DNA of 64,000 bases from UBA2266 sp964406945 (GTDB taxonomy: Bacteria; Planctomycetota; Phycisphaerae; Sedimentisphaerales; Anaerobacaceae). Numbering within the stretch: the first letter of the stretch is position 1; each line of letters opens with the position of its first letter. Made by a program: the position numbers and the translations under genes. Shown here in pieces: positions 26,607 through 34,696 of this stretch. The DNA lies in assembly GCA_964406945.1 (NCBI GenBank), contig CAYOTO010000009.1, positions 1-64,000 of the forward strand. The letters run 5' to 3'. The notes beneath the pieces are model-generated. The model worked only from the letters and a program-made list of their open reading frames with translations. It did no database searches and was not told the origin of the DNA.

Positions 26607-27809
26607 TCAAGCCAGCCCGAACGGCTGGATGGCTCTGTCGAAGATGCCCAGCAGGTAGGCGATTGCCAGGCCGTAGTTCGTGATCAGCACGCCCGCTTCA
26701 GCGGCCTTGAGGATGCGAAACTGCATCTGCCGCCGGTTCCACATGCACGCCCCGCAATGAATCACCAGCTTAAACCCGCTCAGATCATCCGGAAAATCCC
26801 GCCCCCGCGTACTCTCAATCTGCAGCCGCCCGCCCACATACTGCTCCAGCCACCGTGGAATCTTCACCGTCCCGATATCGTCCACAATCGGATGATGCGT
26901 ACACGATTCGGCAATCAATACCATGTCTCCCGCCTGCAAATCCTCAATCGCCCGCGCCCCGGCCGCCATGGCCTGCAGGTCCCCCTTCAGCCTTGCGAAC
27001 AGAACCGAAAAACTCGTCATCGGCACGTCGTCAGGCGTATCGGCCGCAACCTTCAAAAACGCCTGACTGTCCGTCACCACAATCGCAGGTTGCTCCGCCA
27101 GCATCCCCAGCGTGTGCCCCAGCTCCCGCTCCTTGCACACTATCGCCACCGCATCGCCGTCCAGCAGGTCCCGTATCGTCTGCACCTGCGGCAGAATCAG
27201 CCTGCCCTTCGGAGCCTCCTTGTCAATCGGCACCACCAGCACCGCCGCCCTGCCCGGCGGAACCAGGTCACTGACTATCGCCTGCTGCGAAAACGCATCC
27301 TCCGGCGCGTGCTCCACCAGCTTTCGCCGCAGTTCGTCCACATTCCACCCGGTCTCCGCACTGACCACGCACACGGGATGGCCTCCAGCCTCTATCGCCG
27401 CAATCTCCTCGCCCGTCGGTTCAGCCACATCCGCCTTATTCAGCACCACAATCGCCGGCGTCTTCAGCGCATCCAGCTCCCCCAGAAGATCAAGCTCGAA
27501 TTGCCCCCACTCCCCGGCCGTCGCAACGAGAATCGCAAGGTCCGTCCGCTCCACCACCTTTCTGGTCCTCTTAATCCGCTCTTCGCCCAAGGCCCCGATA
27601 TCGTCCACCCCCGCCGTATCTACGAACACCACCGGACCCAGTGGAAGCAACTCCATCGGCTTTTCCACCGGATCCGTCGTGGTGCCCGCGAAGGAGGATA
27701 CTATGGAACTCTGCTGGCCCGTCAGTCTGTTCAGTATGGAGCTTTTGCCTACATTCCTTCGACCGAATATGCCGATATGCAGCCGCAGCCCCTTTGGTGT
27801 AGTCTGCAT
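26607..27809 (-). CDS. hydF: [FeFe]-hydrogenase maturation GTPase HydF
   Basis: HydF is the scaffold that carries the 2Fe subcluster and delivers it to HydA. The N-terminal GTPase domain has GRRNVGKSS (G1), AGTTTDPV (G2), VDTAGVDD (G3) and LNKADV (G4). The C-terminal cluster-binding domain has the expected CTHH and HCGAC motifs (the C-x-H...H-C-x-x-C pattern), so all iron-sulfur ligands are present. The ATG at 27809 (MQTTPKGL) lies one base after the aspartase stop and follows a GAGGGGG site; the frame could open ten codons earlier inside the upstream gene. It is the last gene of the operon, facing tRNA-Ala. Confidence 0.95.
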   Translation of the reverse strand: MQTTPKGLRLHIGIFGRRNVGKSSILNRLTGQQSSIVSSFAGTTTDPVEKPMELLPLGPVVFVDTAGVDDIGALGEERIKRTRKVVERTDLAILVATAGEWGQFELDLLGELDALKTPAIVVLNKADVAEPTGEEIAAIEAGGHPVCVVSAETGWNVDELRRKLVEHAPEDAFSQQAIVSDLVPPGRAAVLVVPIDKEAPKGRLILPQVQTIRDLLDGDAVAIVCKERELGHTLGMLAEQPAIVVTDSQAFLKVAADTPDDVPMTSFSVLFARLKGDLQAMAAGARAIEDLQAGDMVLIAESCTHHPIVDDIGTVKIPRWLEQYVGGRLQIESTRGRDFPDDLSGFKLVIHCGACMWNRRQMQFRILKAAEAGVLITNYGLAIAYLLGIFDRAIQPFGLA

Positions 27810-27810
27810 C

Positions 27811-29214
27811 TCATTTGCCCCCTCTGCTGCCCAGAGCAAGAACCGCCTGCGGGCTGGTCACCCGCTCGTATTCTTCCACGGTGCAGATCCCTTCTTCAAT
27901 AAGAACGTCCTTTACACTGATTCCACGATCACTCGACGTCGCCGCCACTTTCGTAGCTTTCTCATACCCGATCATTTCGACAAACGACGTCAGTACCGCC
28001 GTGGAGCAATCCACCGTCCGCCTGCATCGCGACCGATCCGCCTCCATACCCTCGACAAGTCTCGTTCTAAAACGCACCGCCGCCTCGATAAGGGAGTCCA
28101 GCATCCCCAGCAGGTTGTGTGCGATACACGGCATAAATGCGTTCAGTTCCAGTTGCCCGTTCGTCGCGGCCGCAGTAACAGCCGCATCATGTGCGAAAGC
28201 CTGCATTGCAACCTGCCCAGCCATCTCCGCCACAACCGGATTGACCTTGCCCGGCATTATCGAAGACCCCGCCTGCACCGCCGGCAGTCTCAGTTCGCCG
28301 GGTCCACCGTGCGGGCCGCTGGACAGCAATCGTATATCATTGCTTATCTTCAAGAGATTCGAAGCAAACGCCTTCACAATCCCACTCACCTCGACCATAT
28401 CGTCGCAGTTCTGCGTGGCCTGCACGAGGTTCTCAGCCCTCGCCAGAGGCAGCCCCGTAATAGCCCGCAACTGATCCGTCGCCACGAATATATACTTCCT
28501 CGGCGCACCCAGCCCCGTACCGATTGCCGTCCCGCCGAGATTGACCACCCGCAGCCGTTCCCTGCACTTTGACAACCGCCACCTGTCCCGACTGAAAGCC
28601 TCTGCATAGGCGCCCATCTCCCGGCCCAAAGTCGTCAGAACCGCATCCTGCAACTGCGTTCGCCCGATCTTCACCACATCAGCGAACTCGCGCTCCTTAA
28701 TCTGAAAACTCTCGGCCAGCTCCCCCACCGCCTGTTCAAGCTCATTGCAGGCAATAATCGCCGCAACCCGCAACGCCGTCGGATACGTATCGTTCGTGGA
28801 CTGATGCAGGTTCACATGCTCCAGCGGCGAAACGACATCGTACGTCCCGGGCCCCTTACCCAGTATCTGCAGCGCCCGATTCGCAATCAACTCGTTCACG
28901 AACATATTTGTAGACGTCCCCGCACCGCCCTGCAGCGCCGCCGGTGCCGCCTGGTAATACAATTCTCCCTGGGCCAGCTCCGCGGCGGCCGCCTCGATCG
29001 CCGGTCCCGTGTCGCAGTCCAGATATCCGAGCAGCCGATTGGTCCGCGCGCACGCAAGCTTAACCATACCGTAAGCCCGTATAAGACGGGAGTTCGTCGG
29101 TCCTCCCACCAGCCCGAAGTTCTCAATCGCCCTGGCCGTGTGCACACCAGTCATGCACTCGCCCGGCAACTCCTTCGCGCCCAGCAGATCGTGTTCGGTT
29201 CGCTTGCCCACCAC
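27811..29214 (-). CDS. aspA: Aspartate ammonia-lyase (aspartase)
   Basis: A fumarase/aspartase-superfamily enzyme that splits aspartate into fumarate and ammonium. The family signature loop is complete as AGSSIMPGKVNPVVAEM, and STNDTYPTALRVA and GRTQLQDAVLTTLGREMG are also present. The N-terminal KRTEHDLLGAKELP matches the aspartase start, so I place the start at the GTG at 29214 (or 29211) behind GGAG. The open frame reaches a GTG at 29295, adding 27 residues unlike the family. It lies within the hydrogenase operon between the receiver gene and hydF. Supply of ammonium for the azadithiolate bridge of the H-cluster is a reasonable inference. Confidence 0.9.
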   Translation of the reverse strand: MVGKRTEHDLLGAKELPGECMTGVHTARAIENFGLVGGPTNSRLIRAYGMVKLACARTNRLLGYLDCDTGPAIEAAAAELAQGELYYQAAPAALQGGAGTSTNMFVNELIANRALQILGKGPGTYDVVSPLEHVNLHQSTNDTYPTALRVAAIIACNELEQAVGELAESFQIKEREFADVVKIGRTQLQDAVLTTLGREMGAYAEAFSRDRWRLSKCRERLRVVNLGGTAIGTGLGAPRKYIFVATDQLRAITGLPLARAENLVQATQNCDDMVEVSGIVKAFASNLLKISNDIRLLSSGPHGGPGELRLPAVQAGSSIMPGKVNPVVAEMAGQVAMQAFAHDAAVTAAATNGQLELNAFMPCIAHNLLGMLDSLIEAAVRFRTRLVEGMEADRSRCRRTVDCSTAVLTSFVEMIGYEKATKVAATSSDRGISVKDVLIEEGICTVEEYERVTSPQAVLALGSRGGK

Positions 29215-29301
29215 TTGCTCCGTTCTTTGCGGCACCCGGTCAGAGCCGCAGCACAAATGTTCCGCAATCTGCCCCTGTACCGGACAAATGCCCACCGCTG
29301 C

Positions 29302-29682
29302 CTAAATACTCGCGTCTATCGCCCTCAGAAGCGTCTCCGGCTTGACCGGCTTTTCCAGCACTTCCTTCACCGGCAGCCATTCGCTGTCCGGCTCGAATCC
29401 GAACGGCAGGTTCATCTCCTTGCGAACACCCGTGATCATAATTACCGGCGTCCCCTTGAGCGTCTCGTCCTTGGCCATCTTCTGCGCAACATCGATGCCC
29501 TCCGACTGCGTCGTCATCATCACATCGAGCAGAATCAGATCGGGCTTTTTCGCATGAGCCTTCTCCAGACCTTCACTGCCGTTCGGCGCCGAATCCACAT
29601 CGTAACCCTTCGCATCCAGCAGGTTGGTTATAGCCTCGACGAATTCGGCGTCGTCGTCGATCATCAAAACTCTCTTTGCCAT
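29302..29682 (-). CDS. Stand-alone receiver (CheY-like) response regulator
   Basis: A 126-residue single receiver domain. It has the acidic pair in MIDDDAEF, the phospho-acceptor Asp in LILLDVMM near residue 54, the switch Thr in VIMITGV and the Lys in VLEKPVKPE, so it should be phosphorylated normally. An insertion-like stretch between the fourth strand and the Lys (KEMNLPFGFEPDSEWLPV) is longer than in CheY. There is no output domain, so it must act by protein contact or pass phosphate on. The kinase encoded earlier in the same operon (36862-38709) is the obvious partner. Confidence 0.9.
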   Translation of the reverse strand: MAKRVLMIDDDAEFVEAITNLLDAKGYDVDSAPNGSEGLEKAHAKKPDLILLDVMMTTQSEGIDVAQKMAKDETLKGTPVIMITGVRKEMNLPFGFEPDSEWLPVKEVLEKPVKPETLLRAIDASI

Positions 29683-29711
29683 TCAAGTGTCTCCTTTGCT
29701 GCGCACGGCAC

Positions 29712-30806
29712 TCACCGTGCAGATATAACAGTATGTTTTTCCTTCTTAAGCGAATCACCTCTCGCGAGGCTCAGGTGCCTGCCGATAGACTCGGCCATCA
29801 TCTTCATACACCCCACACAACACCCCACCGGTTCATCGACGCACCGCTTGCCCGGATATATCTCGTACAACTTCCGGAACGGCCCCGGCGTGAAATTCGG
29901 CATCATCACATTAGCACCGACCTCCAGCGCCCGCACCCGGTGATCGACCCCGCCCACCGAACCAAGCGCCGTCGTCGCCGGCAGATGCGCGTTCCGCGTC
30001 ACTATTCGCGTTAGCGCAATCACCTTAAGAGCCATCAGCGCCGAACCGGCGTCCGCGTCCTTAAGGTCCGTCTGTGCGTGAGGAATAAACGGCCCGATGC
30101 CGATCATGTCAAAATCGGCCTCCTTGAAAAACAGTATATCCTCGGCGAGTTCCCTGACAGTCTGGCCCTTGAGCCCCACCAGATTCCCGCACCCGACCTG
30201 ATAACCGAGCCGCCTCAGATATCCCAGACACTCCAGCCGCCGCTCGAAACTCATACCCGGATGCAATGACTCATAAAGCCTCTTGTTCGACGTCTCGATC
30301 TTCAGCAGATACCGATCCGCCCCGGCCTGACGCCACAACTCATAATCCTCATAACTGCGCTCCCCAATCGACAGCGTAACCGCAATATCGAACCGCCCCT
30401 TAATCCGACGCACAGCTCTCTCGATCCACACCGCGTCAATCGCCTCATCCTCACCGCTCTGCAGCACAACGGTCCCTACGCCGGCCTTCGCCACCGCCTC
30501 GACCGCCGCCACAATCTCCTCTACGTCCATACGATACCGCCCGAGCCGCGCATTAAACCTATTCAACCCGCAATACAAACAGCCACGCCCGCAATAATTC
30601 GAGAATTCGACAATCCCGCGCAGGTAAATATCGGCGCCCACGTGCACCCGCCGCACCCAGTCACTGAACTCGAACAGCGAACGCAAATCAACTTCGCCCT
30701 CGAGCCCCAGCAGCATTTCCACATCCGCCGCTGCAGGCCGCACGCTCTGGTAAACCCTTTGGGCAACAGATTTTACAAATTCACTCGCCACGACTATCCA
30801 ATCCAC
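29712..30806 (-). CDS. hydE: [FeFe]-hydrogenase maturase HydE (radical SAM)
   Basis: A 364-residue radical SAM enzyme. The cluster motif is NYCGRGCLYCGLNR (C-x3-C-x2-C) near residue 70, followed by VVLQSGEDE. The C-terminal part keeps the HydE-type segments GIGPFIPHAQTDL and TALGSVGGVDHR. HydE processes the complex made by HydG into a precursor of the dithiolate-bridged 2Fe subcluster. Near the C-terminus there are further Cys residues (CVDEPVGCCVGCMKM) that could bind an auxiliary cluster. It starts one base after the NuoE-like gene stops. Confidence 0.95.
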   Translation of the reverse strand: MDWIVVASEFVKSVAQRVYQSVRPAAADVEMLLGLEGEVDLRSLFEFSDWVRRVHVGADIYLRGIVEFSNYCGRGCLYCGLNRFNARLGRYRMDVEEIVAAVEAVAKAGVGTVVLQSGEDEAIDAVWIERAVRRIKGRFDIAVTLSIGERSYEDYELWRQAGADRYLLKIETSNKRLYESLHPGMSFERRLECLGYLRRLGYQVGCGNLVGLKGQTVRELAEDILFFKEADFDMIGIGPFIPHAQTDLKDADAGSALMALKVIALTRIVTRNAHLPATTALGSVGGVDHRVRALEVGANVMMPNFTPGPFRKLYEIYPGKRCVDEPVGCCVGCMKMMAESIGRHLSLARGDSLKKEKHTVISAR

Positions 30807-31310
30807 TCAAGCCGACTTCTTCTGGGCCTCTTTCCTGTACTTGCGAATAAGCGACACCATCTTCTTCGGCGTCAGGTCACCATGAATCTTGTCATTAATC
30901 ATAACGACCGGGGCCAACCCACACGCCCCCAGACACCTCGCCGGCTGCAAGCTGAAAAGCCCGTCCTCGGTCGTCTGCCCGACATCGATCTCCAGCTCAT
31001 CCTGAATCGCCTGCATTACCGGCCCGGCCCCTTTCACATAACAAGCCGTCCCCAGACAAACGCTGATCACATATTGTCCCGGCGCCTCCAGATTAAAATA
31101 ATGATAGAATGTCGCCACACCCCAGATCTGGGCCGTCGGAATACTCATCTCCTCGGCAATCCGATCCATCGCCTCTTCCGGCAGATACCCGTACAGCTCC
31201 TGCGTCTTGTGCAGCACGGCAATCAAGTTCGACTCCGACCGCGGCTGCCCTTTCAAACCATCCATAAACCGCTTCAATTCCACCAGCTTATCATCGGTTG
31301 CTGTCGTCAT
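30807..31310 (-). CDS. hydC: NuoE-like [2Fe-2S] subunit of the electron-bifurcating hydrogenase (HydC)
   Basis: A thioredoxin-like [2Fe-2S] protein of the NuoE/HndA family. An N-terminal helical part with LPEEAMDRIAEEM and ATFYHYFNL leads to the cluster ligands CLGTAC and CLGACG (C-x4-C ... C-x3-C). It should relay electrons between the NuoF-like flavoprotein and HydA. The ATG at 31310 (MTTATDDK) fits the family length; the frame can open seven codons earlier. It sits between hydG and hydE in the operon, so subunits and maturases are intermixed. Confidence 0.92.
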   Translation of the reverse strand: MTTATDDKLVELKRFMDGLKGQPRSESNLIAVLHKTQELYGYLPEEAMDRIAEEMSIPTAQIWGVATFYHYFNLEAPGQYVISVCLGTACYVKGAGPVMQAIQDELEIDVGQTTEDGLFSLQPARCLGACGLAPVVMINDKIHGDLTPKKMVSLIRKYRKEAQKKSA

Positions 31311-31393
31311 AATCTTACCCCTGTCTATCATCCTGATCCGGCATTCATATGCCGCATTTATTACCGTCTTGCATCCGATCCACAGACCACGTG

Positions 31394-32905
31394 CTAAAAG
31401 TAAAGATCCCTCTGACCGACTCGCGTCTTCTCATACAGTTTCATAAACGCTTCGTACGCCCCGGGTAACTGCTCCCGGATCTCGGCGATCTCCGCCGCAA
31501 TCACCTTTTCACCGACCGCCCTGGTCTGTTCCGAAGCGAAATCGTCCAGCCACTCGCGGAACGTCAGCACCGCGTTCAACTTACAGAGATTGCCCTCCTT
31601 GCCGCACTTGAGCATCTCCATAATTCGTGTCCCCGTCCTGCCGCACCGATACCCCGCCGTACAGAAACTCGTAATAAACCCCTGCTCGGCCAGTTCGCGA
31701 ACCACCTCGTCCAGGCTCCTGGCATCCCCGATTGTAAACTGCTGCGTGCAGCACTCCGGATCCTCGCCGCTCTCTGAATACGCCCCGACGCCGATCTTCG
31801 TACCCGCATCGATCTGCGTACAACCCAGCGGCAGCACCCGCCGCCTCGCGTCCGCATCCTCCCGCGCCGTCAGAATCATGCCCGTATAAGGCACCGCCAG
31901 ACGAATCACCGTCACGAGCTTCTCGAACTCGTCGTTGCTCACCGCATAATCGAGGTCATCCACGAACGGCGTATTCGCCGCCGCTTCCAGCCTCGGGAAA
32001 CTAATCGTATGCGGCCCGACCCCGAACTTGTCCTCCAACTCGCGCGCGTGGTGCAGAAGCGCCATAACCTCGAACTTCCAGTCATAAAGCCCGAAAAGCG
32101 CCCCGATACCCACGTCGTCCACGCCGGCCTCCATCGCCCGATGCATCGAATAAAGCCGCCACAAATAATCGCCCTTGAGCGTATTCTTCGGATGAACCCG
32201 CTCGTACGCAGGCCGGTGGTACGTCTCCTGAAACACCTGAAAAGTCCCGATCCCAACATCCTCCAGAACCTTCAATTCCTCGACCGACATCGGAGCGGCA
32301 TTCACATTGCAGCGACGAATCCGACTCGGCCCGCACCTGCCCCGCACCTCCACATCGCCTATCGTCTGCAGAGTCTTCGCCATATACTGGACGTCCGTCT
32401 CCGGATGCTCACCGTAAACCACAATCAGACGCTTATGCCCGATCTCGCCGGTAAGAATCTCCGTCTCCCGCCTGACCTGTTCCATGCTCAGCGTCCGACG
32501 CTCGATAGCCCTATTGCTCCGACGCAGGCCGCAGTAAACACAGTCGTTCACGCACCGGTTTGACAGATACAGTGGCGCAAAGGTCACAATACGGTTGTCG
32601 TAGACATCCCTTTTGACCTTGCCCGCGGCCTCACGCATCTCGGCCAAAAGTTCCGGATCGTCCACGTTCAGCAGCAAAGCCGTCTCCAGCGGTGTCAGCG
32701 TCTCGATAGCCAAAGACTTCTCAATCACGTCCCTCACCACCGAAGCTTCCGGATTGGCCGCGTCGACCAGTTGCGACCGTATGCTCGCCGGGTCGATAAA
32801 GCACTTGCCGCCCTTGAGGTACTTGTCAACCTGTTCGGTTCTTATCTTGTTTCTCTTATAAACCGCGGCATCAAACACCGCAGTATTATTCCTTCGTTCA
32901 CTCAT
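31394..32905 (-). CDS. hydG: [FeFe]-hydrogenase maturase HydG (radical SAM tyrosine lyase)
   Basis: A 503-residue HydG. The radical SAM motif NRCVNDCVYCGLRRSN has all three Cys (118, 122, 125). HydG cleaves tyrosine to give the CO and CN ligands of the H-cluster. The C-terminal auxiliary cluster normally uses C-x2-C-x22-C; here the segment is FCTAGYRCGRTG with Cys 415, Gly at 418 and Cys 441, so the middle ligand is missing while a new Cys stands at 421. The codon is GGG in the sequence. It overlaps the 3' end of hydA by eight bases. Assignment to HydG is firm; full activity is the open question. Confidence 0.93.
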   Translation of the reverse strand: MSERRNNTAVFDAAVYKRNKIRTEQVDKYLKGGKCFIDPASIRSQLVDAANPEASVVRDVIEKSLAIETLTPLETALLLNVDDPELLAEMREAAGKVKRDVYDNRIVTFAPLYLSNRCVNDCVYCGLRRSNRAIERRTLSMEQVRRETEILTGEIGHKRLIVVYGEHPETDVQYMAKTLQTIGDVEVRGRCGPSRIRRCNVNAAPMSVEELKVLEDVGIGTFQVFQETYHRPAYERVHPKNTLKGDYLWRLYSMHRAMEAGVDDVGIGALFGLYDWKFEVMALLHHARELEDKFGVGPHTISFPRLEAAANTPFVDDLDYAVSNDEFEKLVTVIRLAVPYTGMILTAREDADARRRVLPLGCTQIDAGTKIGVGAYSESGEDPECCTQQFTIGDARSLDEVVRELAEQGFITSFCTAGYRCGRTGTRIMEMLKCGKEGNLCKLNAVLTFREWLDDFASEQTRAVGEKVIAAEIAEIREQLPGAYEAFMKLYEKTRVGQRDLYF

Positions 32906-34688
32906 GCTGCACCCCCTGCTTCTTCAATCGCGGAGACACAATGCCCCGGGGCTCCTTCGCCTTGTAGTGAGTATGCAGAAGCTCGTGCGACTTCGGCCCC
33001 AGAGGTCTGCCGAGAAACTCCCGGTAAAGCCGCTGCACGTCCGGGTTTTCGTGACTGCGCCGAATCGTCTTGGCCCTGTCCAGATCGTAAAGTGCCCCAG
33101 CGCGTTTCTTCAAACACTCCCTGTCCAGCGGCAGCGAATTGGAACCCGCATACGGCTGACCGCCGCCGCCGATACAACCGCCCGGACAACCCATGATCTC
33201 GACAAAATGATACCGCTCCGGCTCGGCCCGCACCATATCCAGCAGCTTGTGAGCGTTGCCCAGCCCGTGAGCCACCGCAACCCGCACCTCCTCGCCGTCG
33301 ACAACCAGCGAGCCTTCCTTGATCCCGTCGAGACCCCTGATATTCTCCAGCTCGATATCTATCAGCGTCTCGCCGGTATACAACTCGTACGCCGTGCGCA
33401 CCGCCGCCTCCATAACGCCGCCGGTCACGCCGAAAATCGCTCCTGCTCCGGACGACAACCCCAAAGGCTCATCCGGTGCTTCCGGCTCGATATTGATAAA
33501 ATCGATGCCCGCGGACTTAATCATCCAGCCGATCTCGCGGGTGGTAACCACCAGATCGACGCCTTTAAGCCCGTTGACCAGCAGTTCTTCCCGCTCGGCC
33601 TCATACTTCTTCGCCGTACAGCACATCACCGAAACGCTCAGAATCTTCTCCGGATCGACCTTGATCTTGTTGGCGAAATAGGTCTTGGTCAGAGCTCCGG
33701 CCATGGACATCGGGGACTTGCACGTAGAAACATTCTCGATCAGGTCGCTGTGGAACTGCTCCATACATTTCATCCACGCGCTCGAGCAGGATGTGATCAA
33801 AGGCAGCTTCTCCTTGCTCTGAAGCCTTTCCAGAAACTCGCTGCCTTCCTCCATGATCGTCAGATCCGCCGCGAACTGGGTATCGAACACGTAATCGAAT
33901 CCCATCTTTCGCAGCGATGCGAAAAGCTGGCCTTCCATGTTGGAACCCGCCTCGAACCCGAACAACTCGCCGATTGCCGCCCTGACGGATGGAGCCACCT
34001 GGGCGACCTTCACCAGACTGTCATCGTTGAGTTTCTCGAACAGCTCCTGCGTATAGCTCTTCTCGACAAATGCCGCCGTCGGACATACGTTTATGCACTG
34101 CCCGCAAGTCGTGCATACGCTATCGCTGAACGCCATGTTGTAGGCAGGCATAACCACAGTATCGAAACCGCGGTGTGCGTAGTCCAGCGCGTTTATCCCC
34201 TGAGCCTCGGAACACATCCGCACGCACCGACCGCACAGAACGCACTTCTCGGGGTCGCGAACAACCGATGCACTCGAAAGGTCCTTCTCGTACCGCTTAC
34301 GTTCGCCCTCGAAATGCCTGGTCTTTATACCGGTCGCATACGCCAGCCGCTGCAGCTCGCAATTGCCGTCCCGCTCGCAGACATGGCAGTCCTGAGGATG
34401 GTTGTCGAGAATGAGTTCCACAATGTCGCGCCTGGCCCGACGGAGTTCGGCCGTGTTCGTGCGTATCACCATACCGTCGCTGACCGGAAACGCACAGGAT
34501 GCGACAAAACTCTTCATTCCTTCCACTTCCACGATACACACGCGGCAGGCGCCCTCTATCGAAAGGTCCGGATGGTAACACAACCGTGGGATGTGATAGC
34601 CCAGCTTGTCTGCGGCCTGCATGACTGTCTGGCCCGCGTCGACCTCGTATTCTCTGTTGTTGATTGTAATCTTTATCTTATCGCTCAT
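32898..34688 (-). CDS. hydA: [FeFe]-hydrogenase catalytic subunit HydA of a multimeric NAD-linked enzyme
   Basis: A 596-residue hydrogenase. In order: an N-terminal [2Fe-2S] domain (Cys 37, 48, 51, 65), a His/Cys-ligated cluster (HPQDCHVC, C110), two [4Fe-4S] motifs (CVLCGRCVRMC, CTTCGQCINVC), then the H domain and a short small-subunit tail. All four H-cluster Cys are present (301, 357, 501, 505; last motif EIMGCPGGCIGGGGQP). Motif L1 reads TSCSSAW where TSCCPxW is usual, so Ser 302 replaces the proton-relay Cys. L2 reads MCCTAKKYE where MPCxxKxxE is usual. The ATG at 34688 (MSDKIKIT) lies eight bases after the NuoF-like stop and follows GAGGCGAG. Confidence 0.95.
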   Translation of the reverse strand: MSDKIKITINNREYEVDAGQTVMQAADKLGYHIPRLCYHPDLSIEGACRVCIVEVEGMKSFVASCAFPVSDGMVIRTNTAELRRARRDIVELILDNHPQDCHVCERDGNCELQRLAYATGIKTRHFEGERKRYEKDLSSASVVRDPEKCVLCGRCVRMCSEAQGINALDYAHRGFDTVVMPAYNMAFSDSVCTTCGQCINVCPTAAFVEKSYTQELFEKLNDDSLVKVAQVAPSVRAAIGELFGFEAGSNMEGQLFASLRKMGFDYVFDTQFAADLTIMEEGSEFLERLQSKEKLPLITSCSSAWMKCMEQFHSDLIENVSTCKSPMSMAGALTKTYFANKIKVDPEKILSVSVMCCTAKKYEAEREELLVNGLKGVDLVVTTREIGWMIKSAGIDFINIEPEAPDEPLGLSSGAGAIFGVTGGVMEAAVRTAYELYTGETLIDIELENIRGLDGIKEGSLVVDGEEVRVAVAHGLGNAHKLLDMVRAEPERYHFVEIMGCPGGCIGGGGQPYAGSNSLPLDRECLKKRAGALYDLDRAKTIRRSHENPDVQRLYREFLGRPLGPKSHELLHTHYKAKEPRGIVSPRLKKQGVQHE

Positions 34689-34696
34689 TTCTCGCC

